From positions 146,915 through 210,914 of the forward strand of contig JAUYBL010000013.1 of NCBI GenBank assembly GCA_030693065.1: DNA of 64,000 bases, written 5' to 3'. Numbering within the stretch: position 1 is the stretch's first letter; every line of letters starts with the position of its first letter. Shown here piece after piece: positions 27,501 through 37,250 of the stretch. The notes under the pieces are model-generated. The model was given only the letters and a program-made list of their open reading frames with translations, was not told the DNA's origin and made no database searches. The stretch is from Methylococcaceae bacterium. GTDB taxonomy: Bacteria; Pseudomonadota; Gammaproteobacteria; Methylococcales; Methylomonadaceae. A program made the position numbers and the translations under genes.

Positions 27501-29569
27501 AGAGGTATCACTATAGAGCTAGCATAGTCGGAAGAGAATGCTGAGTCTTGCTCCGAGATTTCGTGAGTTGTGTCTTTGTGTGTATTTGATGTCGGGATAC
27601 TCAACACCGGAATAGTTGTTTGATGGCTACCGCTTCTTAATAGAATTCCTGGAAAATATTTTGCAAGGAAGTTTCGATGTAACGCTTTTGTTTGGTAGTC
27701 CAGTGGAAGCGCTTGATAGATAGGCTTAATTATCCGAAGAGTTTCCGTTACGTAGCGTTTTGTTTGTTGCTTTGGCGTTGAAACCCATCGCCGCGCTTCG
27801 CGTAGCGGCAAAGTGAGTCGCCAAGAATTGCTTTTGGTAATTATCAGTAATCGGGTGCGTTCTTCCTTGAGTTCTAGGTCTAATCGCAAGGCCCATTCAC
27901 CTCTTCTAACTGTTTCGTCCGAAAGGGTAGCGATATGCCCGTCGTGTTCAGCCAAAGTTTGATTCAGATCATCAATCTGCCTATCTCGCTCTGCTATGGC
28001 CTTGTTGAAGTTAGAGATTTGTTCATCGCGCTCGGCTAGGGCCTGGTTAATGTTGGTGACCTGTTCATTGAGTTCAGTCACCGTTTGATTCAGACTGCCG
28101 AATTGCTCATCGCGTTCTGCTAAGGCTTGGTTGACGTTGGCGATATGCTCATCGCGTTCGGCCAGGGTTTGGTTGACATTGGCGATTTGCTCATCGCGTT
28201 CAGCCAGAGTTTGGTTGGCGTTGGCGATTTGTTCATCGCGTTCGGCTAGGGTTTGGTTGACGTTGGCGATATGCTCATCGCGTTCAGCCAGAGTTTGGTT
28301 GACGTTGGCGATTTGCTCATCGCGTTCAGCCAGGGTTTGGTTGACGTTGGCGATTTGCTCATCGCGTTCGGCCAGGGTTTGGTTGGCGTTGGCGATTTGC
28401 TCATCGCGTTCAGCCAGGGTTTGGTTGACGTTGGCGATTTGCTCATCACGCTCAGCCACCACACCGTTGAGGTTGTAAATAGCCTCAGCAGAGAGTCGGC
28501 TGCTAGATAGCAATACCTCCCTCATTCTTGCTGCATCCTCTAACGTACTGGGAATACCTTCTTCTTCGTTCAATCCAATTACAAAGGCTACAGCACGTCG
28601 CTGGTCAAGATACTCGCGTGCTGCCAGCAAGCACTCAGCGTCAATATCGTGCTTTCGAAATATTTCCAGTACCTGACCTTCAATGATTTGATAAAAGCTG
28701 CGTTCTCGCTCAGTAAAAATTGCGCGATGTAGGTTGGCATCACTTAAATCGATAGACGACAAATCTATATGAGCAAGTTTCTGCAGTATCTGTTCCCGAT
28801 AATTTATGTTCGAGCTGACCTCATCCATGTCGACTACAACATCGCAATCTTTACGCCCTGTAATATAAGCGTAAAGCCATAGGCCAAAAAAGAGGCAATA
28901 ATCGGCTTCAGGTGATATTGGGTGAGCGTAGCTGTAAATTAGTTTTGTCTTGTTGTCATCTCCCGGCAAACACAACAAATCCCGAGAGTCCATCACTTCC
29001 TTTAGAACTGCAGGAAGATTTGGTTGGGAATAGATGAGTCTAGGCGTTGCTGAAATGTAGTTGTCAACTTTGTATGAATACCATTGATCCCATGGATTTC
29101 TGAGTAAAAATATGTGTTTTGATTGGTAGTTAGCCTTGATCCATTTAACTCTTCCCACAGTTCTGGTGCATTGAAGCACCGGTTTTCTATGACTACCTTC
29201 AATCAAGGTATCGATATATGTTTTTAACTCGGCTGATTTATCATGTGCGTCCATAAAGAACAAATCAAAACTTAGCTTTGGGTTAAAGGTCTTTTTGATG
29301 GCTGGCAACAAATGGGTGTATTCGTCAAAATACCCGCCCGAAAGGAAGTTATGCCTTAGTAGTGCTTTTAACTGCTCCTTTTGCCCCGTAAGGTTATTCA
29401 GTTCAGTAGGGAGAGAGGCAATAACCTCATGCATCGGTTCGTGATATACGTGATAAAGGCCGCTAAGCTTAAGTGCATTATAAAAAAAAGTGCTTCCGGA
29501 ACGGAAAAGTGAATGTACAAAGGTGGCCGCAGGCGGCGGGGTTTTTTTAATACTGTGTTTACGATTCAT
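24518..29569 (-). CDS. Giant multidomain glycan protein: sulfotransferase-like, repeat coiled coil, GT2, GT4-like, methyltransferase
   Basis: A 1683-residue cytoplasmic protein. Residues about 15-330 look like a sulfotransferase: [16 protein letters not shown] holds the PAPS 5'-phosphosulfate loop (R23-SGST27). Residues 372-553 are 13 tandem 14-residue units based on [14 protein letters not shown]. Residues about 692-950 are a GT2 domain ([41 protein letters not shown]). Residues about 960-1316 are a GT4-like domain ([50 protein letters not shown]). Residues about 1376-1683 are a class I methyltransferase ([22 protein letters not shown]). The start overlaps the wzt stop (ATGA). By analogy to WbdD, a polymerising and capping protein with a coiled-coil ruler is my inference; which domains are active is not shown. 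Confidence 0.8.
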   Translation of the reverse strand: MNRKHSIKKTPPPAATFVHSLFRSGSTFFYNALKLSGLYHVYHEPMHEVIASLPTELNNLTGQKEQLKALLRHNFLSGGYFDEYTHLLPAIKKTFNPKLSFDLFFMDAHDKSAELKTYIDTLIEGSHRKPVLQCTRTVGRVKWIKANYQSKHIFLLRNPWDQWYSYKVDNYISATPRLIYSQPNLPAVLKEVMDSRDLLCLPGDDNKTKLIYSYAHPISPEADYCLFFGLWLYAYITGRKDCDVVVDMDEVSSNINYREQILQKLAHIDLSSIDLSDANLHRAIFTERERSFYQIIEGQVLEIFRKHDIDAECLLAAREYLDQRRAVAFVIGLNEEEGIPSTLEDAARMREVLLSSSRLSAEAIYNLNGVVAERDEQIANVNQTLAERDEQIANANQTLAERDEQIANVNQTLAERDEQIANVNQTLAERDEHIANVNQTLAERDEQIANANQTLAERDEQIANVNQTLAERDEHIANVNQALAERDEQFGSLNQTVTELNEQVTNINQALAERDEQISNFNKAIAERDRQIDDLNQTLAEHDGHIATLSDETVRRGEWALRLDLELKEERTRLLIITKSNSWRLTLPLREARRWVSTPKQQTKRYVTETLRIIKPIYQALPLDYQTKALHRNFLAKYFPGILLRSGSHQTTIPVLSIPTSNTHKDTTHEISEQDSAFSSDYASSIVIPLSKNPLVSVIIPIYGKVDYTLRCLASIAINLPQSSFEIIVVDDCSPDNSANILSNVNGIRLICNEQNQGFIRSCNVGANAANGEYLYFLNNDTEVTLGWMDELVRTFQEFPKTGLVGSKLIYPDGRLQEAGGIIWQDGSAWNFGRFQDPLLPIYNYAREVDYCSGASIMVPKVLFTELGGFDEQYLPAYCEDSDLALKIRARDYRVIYQPLSTVIHYEGVTSGTDTSQGTKAYQIENSKKLFDRWKEHLQTHQPAGMDADNAKDRRATRRALVIDHCTPTPNQDAGSITVLNLILLLREMDFQVTFIPEDNFLYMPEYTTELQRAGIEVLYAPFVTNVEQHVKDCGDRYDLAFLFRPGVVTRHLKMIRKFCPKAKVLYHTVDLHFLRMSREAELQSDKVKQKEADKMKQCELAAIRASDASIVHSTAEFELLHAELPDAILHVFPLIMNVQGTSISFSERRDIVFVGGYQHTPNVDAVHYFVTEVMPLLRKQLPGVRFYAVGSKPPADIQALASEDIIITGFVEDLTPLLDKMRVSVAPLRFGAGIKGKIGSAIAVGLPVVATPLAAEGMLLTDGENILVAEGAKALADAVVKIYQDEVLWEKISQNGLTFAENSWGAEAAFRILADILSGLSIKVIRNNKPLTLYAPDSNVLTDVDKKTQQSSTNNIDEAYQKKIQQELAIYEKQVNVHDLPDIYHYWSNKYLAPIFKDAGFSTIAQFFSSNLFEAKNRTGSAIATFISVGAGNCDLEVSVAKNLVNSGFNDFILECLEINPVMLDRGKEIAKENGVLDNMSFVEADFNTWVARKKYDGVIANQSLHHVTRLEHLFDQISNALHANGSFIISDMIGRNGHQRWPESLKIVNKFWKELPESYKFNVLLNRLEKKYDNWDCSKEGFEGVRAQDVLPLLLQRFQCEKFIGFGSAIDIFVDRCFGHNFNRESEWDRDFIDRVHTEDEAGLANGTLTPTHMMAIFVKKLHCTPYYSREIDPTRSVRVE
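27911..28456 (-). repeat. 13 tandem 42-bp units encoding a coiled coil
   Basis: The DNA repeats at exactly 42 bases, each unit encoding 14 residues (two heptads). The eight units nearest the N-terminus are nearly identical; differences are mainly Q/H and V/A at fixed positions. The next five (residues about 484-553) are diverged. Unit boundaries run from 28456 down to 27911. Any gain or loss of units stays in frame. The uniform spacing could look like a CRISPR, but there are no spacers. Confidence 0.95.
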
Positions 29570-30882
29570 AAAGCGGCTTCGGAAATAGAGAATTCAATTT
29601 TTGGGTAGAGCTGCGCGGAACCGCCAACAGTTTCACCATCACGGCCGAGACTTTTGAACAATAAGGTGTCCATTCGACGCTGGAGGAAAACAAGGCCATC
29701 TGCATGGTCACCGGAATGAACCCCACATGTTAGGTAATAAATTCCGGGGCCAAGGTTATTGGTAAGGTTGAACTTTATTTGCAGTTCGTCGCCCGGAGCA
29801 TAATCTCGCTGATAAAGTGCTTGATCAGCAGTGTTGGTGCCAAATATGCATATTCCTTCGCGGTTCGTTATCATTATGCCAAAAACAGGTTTGGCGACAA
29901 ACCCTGCAAAGCAAACCCGATATGAAATCACGAACTCCATTCCCGCATTCATAACATTCAGTTTTTGCTGTGACTTGTTGGTCAAGGTAATGTCTAAAAT
30001 GGAAACACGACCATCGCCATAAATTTTTTCGCTGCTTGCAAGAAGCTCAGGATCAAGTTGAGCAGGTTCATCATCGAGCTTTTGATTAGATGTATTGAGT
30101 TTGTTTTTGCCTTTGGACGCACCAAACAAATCCCTCTCATACTCAATGCAAACATCTTTTGCACTGCCGTAGTTGCGCATCGCGCCTTGGCTTAAATAAA
30201 TAGCCGCGTTACAAATTTTTTTTACTGTGTCTGTGTCGTGGCTAACAAAGAGCAGCGTTACTCCTGATTGATTTAGTTCATCTATCCTACGCATACATTT
30301 ACGCTGAAAAGCTGCATCGCCAACTGCAAGTGCCTCATCAATAACCAGTACTTGTGGCTCGACGTTAATCGCTACTGCAAAGGCCAGTCTCACGACCATA
30401 CCGCTCGAATAGGTCTTAACAGGTCGTTCGATAAATTGTTCAATATCTGCAAAAGCAACGATTTCATTGAAACGTGCATCGGTTTCTTCTTTGCTTAGTC
30501 CCAGCACTGCAGCGTTCATATACACATTTTCGCGGCCAGTAAATTCGGGGTTAAAGCCCGAACCCAGCTCCAGCAATGCCGCGATGCGGCCACTAGTTTG
30601 AATGCTGCCGCCCGTCGGGTGCAGTGTGCCGCAGATCATTTGCAACAAAGTTGATTTGCCGCTGCCATTGCGACCGATTATACCTACGGTTTCGCCTTTT
30701 TTTACTTCGAATGAAATATCCTTAAGCGCCCAAAACTCATTAAAGTATTGCCTAGGTGTTACCCCGACAAGTCTCTGTAAGCGAGGAGCGACAAACTGTT
30801 TGAGCCGGTCGCGTGGGGTGTCGTAAATTTGGTAGCATTTACTGAGGTTTTGGACGCGAATGGCAATATCATCAGAGGACAT
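29566..30882 (-). CDS. wzt: Polysaccharide ABC exporter ATPase with C-terminal cargo-binding domain
   Basis: A 438-residue ATP-binding protein of an O-antigen/teichoic-acid-type exporter. Walker A is [14 protein letters not shown], the signature region reads [16 protein letters not shown], and Walker B is [12 protein letters not shown]. The C-terminal part (about residues 270-438) is an Ig-like domain of the Wzt_C type that recognises the finished non-reducing end of the glycan. The ATG at 30882 has AAGGG upstream; a TTG at 30888 is the only earlier start. It overlaps wzm by 11 bases and the giant gene by four. Confidence 0.93.
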   Translation of the reverse strand: MSSDDIAIRVQNLSKCYQIYDTPRDRLKQFVAPRLQRLVGVTPRQYFNEFWALKDISFEVKKGETVGIIGRNGSGKSTLLQMICGTLHPTGGSIQTSGRIAALLELGSGFNPEFTGRENVYMNAAVLGLSKEETDARFNEIVAFADIEQFIERPVKTYSSGMVVRLAFAVAINVEPQVLVIDEALAVGDAAFQRKCMRRIDELNQSGVTLLFVSHDTDTVKKICNAAIYLSQGAMRNYGSAKDVCIEYERDLFGASKGKNKLNTSNQKLDDEPAQLDPELLASSEKIYGDGRVSILDITLTNKSQQKLNVMNAGMEFVISYRVCFAGFVAKPVFGIMITNREGICIFGTNTADQALYQRDYAPGDELQIKFNLTNNLGPGIYYLTCGVHSGDHADGLVFLQRRMDTLLFKSLGRDGETVGGSAQLYPKIEFSISEAAL

Positions 30883-31723
30883 CAGCAAACCCTTTTCTGG
30901 TTTTTTGAAACCAAGCGTAACCTATCCAAGCGATTGTCGTGGCAGTGAATGTGTAAATGCCCAGGCCAAGCCAATCTGGCTGGCGCCCCCATATCAGCAC
31001 TTCCCGTGCCTGTTCGATAATAAAGGTGAGGGGGTTGGCCATTAGCCAAGGACGGAATTCTTCTGGTAGCGCTGTCACAGGAAAAAAAACAGGCGCCAGG
31101 AACATCATAACCGTTGTGATGATGCCGATTGTTTGTCCAACATCGCGCAGGAATACGCCCAAGGAAGCCAGTATCCAGCCAAGTCCAAGGGTAAGAATGA
31201 TGAGTGGCAGCAACACCAGCGGTGTAAAGATAGCGGTCCAGTGCACATAACTGTTGAAGATAGCAAAGGCGATTAGCAACACACCTAAGCTGATTAGGCT
31301 GTGAAATAGAGCTGCACCCATGCTGATAACAGGGAGTATTTCTAGTGGAAAAACGACTTTTTTGACGTAATTAGCATTGCTAAGAATCAAGCTGGGCGCG
31401 CGATTTAAAACCTCAGCAAATAGGCCATGCACAATCATACCGACAAACAGCACTACCGCGAACTGGGCTTTGCTCTCTTCACTATCAACACCCCAGCGGG
31501 ACTTGAAAATGACTGAGAATACAAAGGTATATACGGTAAGCATCAGCACCGGGTTAAAAAAGGACCAGGCTAAACCCATTGCCGATCCTTTATAACGGCC
31601 TAAGACTTCGCGTTTGGTCATTTGCGCGATCAGCTGGCGGTTATGCCAGAGACTTCTACCCAGTGCTGCAAGTGATGTAGGTTGCGGAGCGTGAGGATTG
31701 ATCGCTGTTTGTGAGTTGCTCAT
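30872..31723 (-). CDS. wzm: Polysaccharide ABC exporter permease
   Basis: A 283-residue ABC-2 type permease with six hydrophobic helices. It reads LIAQMTKREVLGRYKGSAMGLAWSFFNPVLMLTVYTFVFSV, split over the helix 1 region, and LFVGMIVHGLFAEVLNRAPSLI in the conserved middle; both are typical of Wzm/KpsM/TagG. With wzt it forms the exporter of the polysaccharide made by this cluster. The start ATG overlaps the stop of a small upstream frame (ATGA). Confidence 0.93.
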   Translation of the reverse strand: MSNSQTAINPHAPQPTSLAALGRSLWHNRQLIAQMTKREVLGRYKGSAMGLAWSFFNPVLMLTVYTFVFSVIFKSRWGVDSEESKAQFAVVLFVGMIVHGLFAEVLNRAPSLILSNANYVKKVVFPLEILPVISMGAALFHSLISLGVLLIAFAIFNSYVHWTAIFTPLVLLPLIILTLGLGWILASLGVFLRDVGQTIGIITTVMMFLAPVFFPVTALPEEFRPWLMANPLTFIIEQAREVLIWGRQPDWLGLGIYTFTATTIAWIGYAWFQKTRKGFADVL

Positions 31724-32016
31724 TCGATGATTTCTACTTCTGCCAATCGTTTGACATGTTGATCTTTGGGATAGAGGGCAGGTTCGCCTTGGATGGCCCA
31801 GTTTAGGTTAGTAACTACGGTGCTCCAGGCCATGAGATGTGCAAAGATTTTTTGTCTTGAAGTGAACGAGCCAGTGCCAATAACTAAGTCGCTTAGTTTA
31901 TCTTTGAGACTCTGAATTCGAAAACTTGGATGATTTTGGTATTGTTTTTTGCTTTGATTAGTTCTGTATGAACTTGTAATCGTCTTTATTACGATGTAAG
32001 GATTATAAGTCTTCAA
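31720..32016 (-). CDS. Hypothetical protein, possibly a gene remnant
   Basis: A frame of up to 98 codons that ends in an ATGA overlap with wzm, which suggests translation of at least its 3' part. The only upstream start is a TTG (32016), and the first ATG (residue 62) would leave 37 residues ending KRLAEVEIIE. The C-terminal half (SRQKIFAHLMAWSTVVTNL...) reads like protein, while the N-terminal 40 residues are low in structure. I do not recognise it. It could be the truncated end of a former gene left at the edge of the glycan island. Confidence 0.35.
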   Translation of the reverse strand: MKTYNPYIVIKTITSSYRTNQSKKQYQNHPSFRIQSLKDKLSDLVIGTGSFTSRQKIFAHLMAWSTVVTNLNWAIQGEPALYPKDQHVKRLAEVEIIE

Positions 32017-32651
32017 TGTCTTATTTCAGGCAATAGGTAATGTAAAAACAACTGAACATTGTAATTTATTCTTGAAATTACTGCATTTGTTTAAGCCGAA
32101 CGATGAGCTTTGAAGCCAAAAGACAAGGCCGCATCTGGTTGGTTTATTGGAGAGGATCATCAGCTAGAAGAGGTCAGTTTGATACCGGTAAATTTGTTGT
32201 ATCTCCTGGAGCTGCGGTTGGCCGGTTATTCTTGCAAATCATTGAAGACATTGAGATGTTAAGTTTATGGTGGTTCTGTAATCTTTAATAACCTTTAAAA
32301 ATTAAAAAAATAATGAAAATCAGCTTAAAGCAAAAATATATTTAATATATTCGTATAAGAACGTAGGTATTTATGCTTATAAGGTCATGTGATTTTTTTG
32401 AAGAAATTTTCGATAGGTAATCTGATAAGCAAGAATGCTCGGTCATGCGAATAAGCCAGTTTTAGTGCGATATTTACCAGGCATAATTGCAAAGAATAAC
32501 CATTGGTTATGCAAGTTAAGGTAGGGCAGTCGATGAAAATTGTCTCATTGCTATTTTGATGTCTGCTTGTTTAGCGCAAATAAGTGAGTGAATTGGTAGC
32601 TGTGCTCCTCAAAAAAAACAGTCTAGGTCTAGTTTATTTTTTTTGATGCTA
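32017..32651. other. AT-rich gap between glycan cluster and tRNA-Leu
   Basis: About 635 bases that are AT-rich and hold no convincing gene. A 61-codon frame (32103-32288) has neither family resemblance nor a ribosome site. The glycan cluster promoter should lie near the left end, but no good -35/-10 pair or ops/JUMPstart element was found by eye. Confidence 0.6.
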
Positions 32652-32657
32652 TATAAT
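32652..32657 (+). promoter_or_regulatory. -10 element of tRNA-Leu
   Basis: A perfect TATAAT, 24 bases upstream of the mature tRNA 5' end. The -35 region 16-18 bases upstream (CTAGTTT) is poor, so strength is uncertain. Confidence 0.6.
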
Positions 32658-32681
32658 GCGCACCTCACCAATGATTACAAT

Positions 32682-32768
32682 GCCTCGGTGGCGAAATTGG
32701 TAGACGCAAGGGACTTAAAATCCCTCGTTCGTAAGGACGTGCCGGTTCGACTCCGGCCCGAGGCACCA
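32682..32768 (+). tRNA. tRNA-Leu (anticodon UAA)
   Basis: 87 bases including the encoded CCA. The acceptor stem pairs GCCTCGG with CCGAGGC. The anticodon arm is AGGGA-CTTAAAA-TCCCT, with anticodon TAA at 32716-32718. The variable arm is long, as expected of tRNA-Leu, and the T arm contains GGTTCGACTCC. Decodes UUA. It sits between the glycan cluster and the Type III restriction-modification genes. Confidence 0.97.
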
Positions 32769-32776
32769 TAAAAAAT

Positions 32777-32808
32777 AAGGGCTTAGGTTTTTAACCAAGC
32801 CCTTTTTT
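32777..32808 (+). terminator. Terminator of tRNA-Leu
   Basis: Stem AAGGGCTT(a)GGTT / AACCAAGCCCTT with one bulged A and a run of six T. Confidence 0.88.
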
Positions 32809-32929
32809 ATTGCCTGAAATTTTACCGGTTACTTCGAGTAATCTTGCCAGCAAGAATTTCTATGACTGTTAGCAATTAACCACCCCAGCACTTTGTGTTT
32901 CTATGCTTTAACGGCGTAAAGGATTAAAC

Positions 32930-34732
32930 ATGGCCGATAACTACGACGATTACAGCCGCGAAGAATTGCTTCGCGAACTTCGCTTGCGCGACCGGCGGCC
33001 TCGCTTTGGCTTGGTGTGGGAGCGTAAAGAGATTGAGCACGAAAAAGCGGTAAATGATGATTTTGTTGCGCTGGATTTTGATCCCGCCTTGTCTTGTGGC
33101 GAGGCGCCTTATCGCAATTTGATTATCGAAGGCGATAACTTTGACGCCTTACGCTATCTGCGCATGACTCATGCCGGTAAGATCAAATGCATTTACATCG
33201 ACCCCCCTTACAACACCGGCAATCGCGATTTTATCTACAACGACCATTTTGTCGACAAGGAAGATGCTTACCGGCATTCCAAGTGGCTCGAATTTATGTA
33301 CCGACGCTTGCAATTGGCGCGGGATTTATTGGCAGAGGATGGAGTGATCTTTGTTTCGATTGATGACAACGAGGTGTTTAATCTTGCGCCATTGATGAAT
33401 CAGGTGTTCGGGGAGCGGAATTTTATTGCCACAGTCATTTGGCAAAAGGTTTTTTCACCAAAAAACACTGCCATGCACTTTTCAGACGATCACGAATATG
33501 TGTTGGTTTATGCGATCAATCGTGATGTTTGGCGACCAAACGCTATACCAAGATCGGAAGCGCAAGATAAAGCATATAAAAATCCAGATAAAGATTCTCG
33601 AGGAGCTTGGACATCAGGTGATTGCTCCGCAAGAAATTTTTATAGCGAAGGCACATATCCCATAACGTGTCCTTCGGGGAGAATCATAAATGGTCCGCCT
33701 CCAGGCAATTATTGGCGTTTTTCTAAGAAGCGACTAGATGAACTTAATGCAGATGATCGAATTTGGTGGGGAAAAGATGGAAATGGAGTTCCTCGCTTAA
33801 AACGTTTTCTTACAGATGTTAAACAAGGCGTGGTTCCTCAAACTCTATGGAAATATGAAGAAGTGGGTCATACGCAAGATGCTAAGAAAGAAGTTCAGGA
33901 AGTCATGCAGTTTGAAGATACCGCTTCCGTGTTTTCTACGCCGAAACCTATTCGTCTGATTGAGCGCATTCTACGCATCGCCACCCAACCCGACGACATC
34001 GTGCTGGATTTCTTCGCCGGTAGCGGCACTACCGCTCACGCCGTGATGAAACTCAACGCCGAAGACGGTGGCAACCGTCGTTTTATTTTGGTGTCCAGCA
34101 CCGAGGCGACTGAAGAGCAAATCCCCCCCAACCCCCCTTTTGCAAAGGGGGGAGTAGATAGTGTTATTGCAAATAACGAAGCAGATGACGCGATTACAAA
34201 GGGAAAAACACATAATCCTGACGCCAATGAAGAGACAAAAACGCCCCCCTTTGAAAAAGGGGGGCAGGGGGGATTTTCAAATAAAAATCTGTGCCGCGAT
34301 GTCTGCGCTGAACGGGTAAGACGCGTGATACAAGGCTACACGAATAAAAAAGGCGAAGTCGTTGCTGGATTGGGCGGTGGCTTTGCCTACCTTCGCACTC
34401 ACCGCCTGCCCGCCGAAACCCTATTCAGCAGCATTCAACATGAAGCTATTTGGACCGCCTTGCAGTTGATTCATGCCGAAAGCTTGTCGCCGTTTGTGGC
34501 CGATGCGCTGATTCAACAAGCCGACCTGGAAAACAGCACGGTTTTATATCTGCCAAAGATTAACGACGCCGTTTTGCAAGCGCTAAATACTGTGCTTGTC
34601 AGCGCGTTGACATTGGTGGTTTACGCCTGGCAACCGGGCTTATTGAGGCAACATTTTGAGGATGCTCGATTAAGCTTTTTGCCGATTCCGCAGTTTCTGG
34701 TGGATCGCTTTGGCACTGGGAGTAAGGCATGA
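32930..34732 (+). CDS. mod: Type III restriction-modification system, adenine methyltransferase (Mod)
   Basis: A 600-residue N6-adenine DNA methyltransferase of beta type. The catalytic motif IV is YIDPPYNTGNRDF (about residues 94-106) and the SAM motif I, FFAGSGTTAHAVM, lies after it (about residues 362-374). The target recognition part lies between them. Residues about 397-449 do not belong to the normal fold: they are encoded by a palindromic DNA insertion (34119-34277). Normal-looking Mod sequence resumes at NLCRDVCAERVRRVI. The stop overlaps the start of res (ATGA). The recognition sequence cannot be read from the protein. Confidence 0.9.
   Translation: MADNYDDYSREELLRELRLRDRRPRFGLVWERKEIEHEKAVNDDFVALDFDPALSCGEAPYRNLIIEGDNFDALRYLRMTHAGKIKCIYIDPPYNTGNRDFIYNDHFVDKEDAYRHSKWLEFMYRRLQLARDLLAEDGVIFVSIDDNEVFNLAPLMNQVFGERNFIATVIWQKVFSPKNTAMHFSDDHEYVLVYAINRDVWRPNAIPRSEAQDKAYKNPDKDSRGAWTSGDCSARNFYSEGTYPITCPSGRIINGPPPGNYWRFSKKRLDELNADDRIWWGKDGNGVPRLKRFLTDVKQGVVPQTLWKYEEVGHTQDAKKEVQEVMQFEDTASVFSTPKPIRLIERILRIATQPDDIVLDFFAGSGTTAHAVMKLNAEDGGNRRFILVSSTEATEEQIPPNPPFAKGGVDSVIANNEADDAITKGKTHNPDANEETKTPPFEKGGQGGFSNKNLCRDVCAERVRRVIQGYTNKKGEVVAGLGGGFAYLRTHRLPAETLFSSIQHEAIWTALQLIHAESLSPFVADALIQQADLENSTVLYLPKINDAVLQALNTVLVSALTLVVYAWQPGLLRQHFEDARLSFLPIPQFLVDRFGTGSKA
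34119..34277. repeat. MITE-like palindromic element inside mod
   Basis: Two inverted arms, 34119-34152 and 34244-34277, each with AAATCCCCCC at the outer end and a G-run/C-run pair around a CAAAG core, flank a 91-base middle. Total 159 bases, i.e. 53 codons, so the mod frame is kept. The arms encode PPNPPFAKGG and PPFEKGGQGG, the signature peptides of this class of dispersed repeat when it falls in a gene. Confidence 0.82.
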
Positions 34733-37218
34733 GTGTTGCGCCAAAAGGGTACCAAAACGATGCGGTTAAAAACGCACTGGAGATTTTTCGTTATGCGGAA
34801 AACCAGTTGCAACAGGTTGACGACGTTACCAGCGAACGAGCTATCAGCGCTTTTAACGGTTGCGTGTTATTAGAGGCGCCAACCGGTGCCGGTAAAACTT
34901 TAATGGCTGGCTTGATTGCCGAAAGCTTTGCCAGGCCTGATCATCGCGATAATGCCAAGATTATCTGGTTTTGGTTTACCCCGTTTGCAGGTTTGGTTGA
35001 GCAAGCCAAAAGCGCGTTAAAGCGAGATTTTAACGGCCTAAAAATCCGCGATTTGAGTTGTGATCGTAAAAGTTATTCGGCCAGTAGCGGCGATGTGTTT
35101 GTTACTACTTGGGCATCGGTTGCCGCGCGCAACGCGGAAACCCGAAAGCTTAGGAGCAGTGGCGATTTGTCATTATCGCTGGATGAGTTTATCCCGGAAT
35201 TGCGCGAGGCCGGGTTTCGGATTGGTGTGGTGGTGGATGAGGCACACCATAGTTTTACCAAAGCCACGGAAACGGTCAATTTTTACCGGGAAGTGATGCG
35301 GCCGGAATTTTCCTTGCTGATTACCGCTACGCCGGATGATGCCGATGTCGAGAAGTTTAAAAAAGCCGCCGGCTTGGCAATGGTGCATCGCATTCAAGTA
35401 TCGCGGCAAAATGCCGTTGATGCCGGCTTGATTAAAGAAGCAGTAAAGTCGATTGCTTATCTGGTGCCGGATGATCAAAAAGAGCTGGTTGATTTGTCGG
35501 CGACGGCGCTGGAAGACGGCTGGCGCACCCATCAAGCCATCAAGGCGCAATTGTCTGAAGCTAAAATCCGGTTAACGCCGTTGATGCTGGTGCAAGTCGG
35601 TAATACCGGCAAAGCAGGCGAGACAGCCATTGCAGAAACTAAACAGCGCTTGCTGAACTTGGGTGTGCCGGAAGAGGCGATTGCCTGGTACACCGCCGAT
35701 GACCCTAACGATGATTTACTGGCGGTGGCGCGCGATGAAAGCAAGGAAGTATTGATTTTTAAAGTCGCGGCCGCGTTGGGCTTTGATGCGCCGCGCGCCT
35801 TTACGTTGGTGTCGTTACGCGGCACTAAAAGCACCGATTTTGGCATTCAAGTCGTCGGGCGTATTTTGCGGGTGCCTCCGCGATTGCAACCGATGGCGAT
35901 TAGTAAAACCTTGCCGGAGGTATTGCGCTTTGGTTATGTATTTTTAGCTGACTCGGAAAGTCAGGGCGGTTTGATTGGCGCTGGCGCAAAAATTAATGCG
36001 ATTGCCACACAGATGTCGGAGATCACGCCTTATACGATGGTCGTGAAAGTCGGTGGCCAGACCGAAGTGCAGGTTGCCGTTAATGGACAAACCTCGTTAT
36101 TGCCGCAACCTTATGTTGCGCCGGATTGGCAACCGGCAGACGCCGGAAGCGATAGTGATCAATCGCAAATTTCTTATTTGTCAGGTTCAACCTTACCTAT
36201 TCTTGAGGATTGGTTGATGCCGCAAATAGCGCCGCATATTAACGAGCCAGGCCAACCGGCGCCTTATCGTCCCGCGTTGGTTGGTAATAGCCGGTTTGCG
36301 TTGCGCGAAGGCTTACCAAATCGCTTTAAAACCGAACGTTTGCCACTCAGTACCGATGAGCTGGTGCAATGTATCGCTAAGCGTATTGATTTGAGTGCGC
36401 AGGTTTTGAATGCCGGGTTACGAAAAAATCTGAAAATCACTCGTACCACCGTCGACGATATTTTTGGTAAGCCTGATGAAACGGTCGATAGCATTCAAGC
36501 TCGTTTATCAAATGCTGACATTGCCCGGCGAGCGCAAAAAGTGTTGTTTGATGCTGAGTTTATCGATCCACGCGATCTGCATCCGTTGTTATTGGCGCGA
36601 TTGCATTCCGAATATAACGAGCATCAAGGCATGGAACTAAGCGAGCAGGAACTGGCGCGCGCTCTGAATTTGATTTTGGCGACTTTTCCGCGCTTGGTGC
36701 GCGATGCTTCCCGCGTCTGTGCCGCCCGTTTTAAGCAAGTTTTTGATGCCGCTGTATTGCCGCCATTTATTGAAGCGCCGGAGTGCATTAGCCGCTCTCG
36801 GCTTAATGTGTATGGCGTAATGCCGCAAGATCTTAACGACACCGAACGCCGTTTTGCTGCTTTGTTGGATGCAGATATTAGTAATACGGTAGCGTGGTGG
36901 CACCGCAATGAGCCACGTAAACCGTGGTCAGTGGGTATTGTTATGCCGGATGGCGATCGTTATTTTCCTGATTTTATTGTGGGAGTGAACGATCGCCATC
37001 ACGGTGACGGTGTGTTGCTGGTAGAGACTAAGGGCGGGCATATCATCAATTACGGTGAGACTTTGGAAAAAATCAACGCCGAGCATAAGCAGTACGGCAA
37101 GCCGTTAATGCTGACCCCGCAAGATGATGGTAGATTCTGGATGATGCTTTATATCGAATCTACTCGCAAAATAGAACCGGATCAGGTGTTTCGGGTTGAA
37201 AATATGGGGCAGTATTAG
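34729..37218 (+). CDS. res: Type III restriction enzyme (Res), DEAD-helicase with nuclease domain
   Basis: A 829-residue restriction subunit. Walker A is APTGAGKTLMAGLIAES (about residues 49-65), the DEAH-type box is VVDEAHHSF, and motif III is TATPDDADV. The helicase motif VI region is FGIQVVGRILRVPP. Near the C-terminus DRYFPDFIVGVND followed by VLLVETKGGH gives a PD-(D/E)xK nuclease core (D...ExK). It is somewhat shorter than typical Type III Res (about 900-1000). It follows mod with an ATGA overlap and probably works as a Mod2Res complex cutting at unmethylated sites. Confidence 0.9.
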   Translation: MSVAPKGYQNDAVKNALEIFRYAENQLQQVDDVTSERAISAFNGCVLLEAPTGAGKTLMAGLIAESFARPDHRDNAKIIWFWFTPFAGLVEQAKSALKRDFNGLKIRDLSCDRKSYSASSGDVFVTTWASVAARNAETRKLRSSGDLSLSLDEFIPELREAGFRIGVVVDEAHHSFTKATETVNFYREVMRPEFSLLITATPDDADVEKFKKAAGLAMVHRIQVSRQNAVDAGLIKEAVKSIAYLVPDDQKELVDLSATALEDGWRTHQAIKAQLSEAKIRLTPLMLVQVGNTGKAGETAIAETKQRLLNLGVPEEAIAWYTADDPNDDLLAVARDESKEVLIFKVAAALGFDAPRAFTLVSLRGTKSTDFGIQVVGRILRVPPRLQPMAISKTLPEVLRFGYVFLADSESQGGLIGAGAKINAIATQMSEITPYTMVVKVGGQTEVQVAVNGQTSLLPQPYVAPDWQPADAGSDSDQSQISYLSGSTLPILEDWLMPQIAPHINEPGQPAPYRPALVGNSRFALREGLPNRFKTERLPLSTDELVQCIAKRIDLSAQVLNAGLRKNLKITRTTVDDIFGKPDETVDSIQARLSNADIARRAQKVLFDAEFIDPRDLHPLLLARLHSEYNEHQGMELSEQELARALNLILATFPRLVRDASRVCAARFKQVFDAAVLPPFIEAPECISRSRLNVYGVMPQDLNDTERRFAALLDADISNTVAWWHRNEPRKPWSVGIVMPDGDRYFPDFIVGVNDRHHGDGVLLVETKGGHIINYGETLEKINAEHKQYGKPLMLTPQDDGRFWMMLYIESTRKIEPDQVFRVENMGQY

Positions 37219-37250
37219 CGGTGCTAAGGGTAGCTTCCCGAAATCGGATT

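Noticed and set aside
27911..28456. Regular DNA repeats that could pass for a CRISPR array
   Set aside because: They are head-to-tail 42-base units without spacers and code for a 14-residue protein repeat.
28131..28478. Plus-strand frame across the 42-bp repeats
   Set aside because: It is the other strand of the coiled-coil repeat of the giant protein; low-complexity text with no ribosome site.
31720..32016. JUMPstart/ops element upstream of the glycan cluster
   Set aside because: GGCGGTAG was not found on the minus strand near the start of the cluster.
32103..32288. 61-codon frame in the AT-rich gap
   Set aside because: No ribosome site and no likeness to a family; composition similar to the non-coding flanks.
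32930..37218. Prophage or larger defence island around the Type III genes
   Set aside because: Only mod and res are present, followed by housekeeping membrane genes; no integrase or phage gene was seen.
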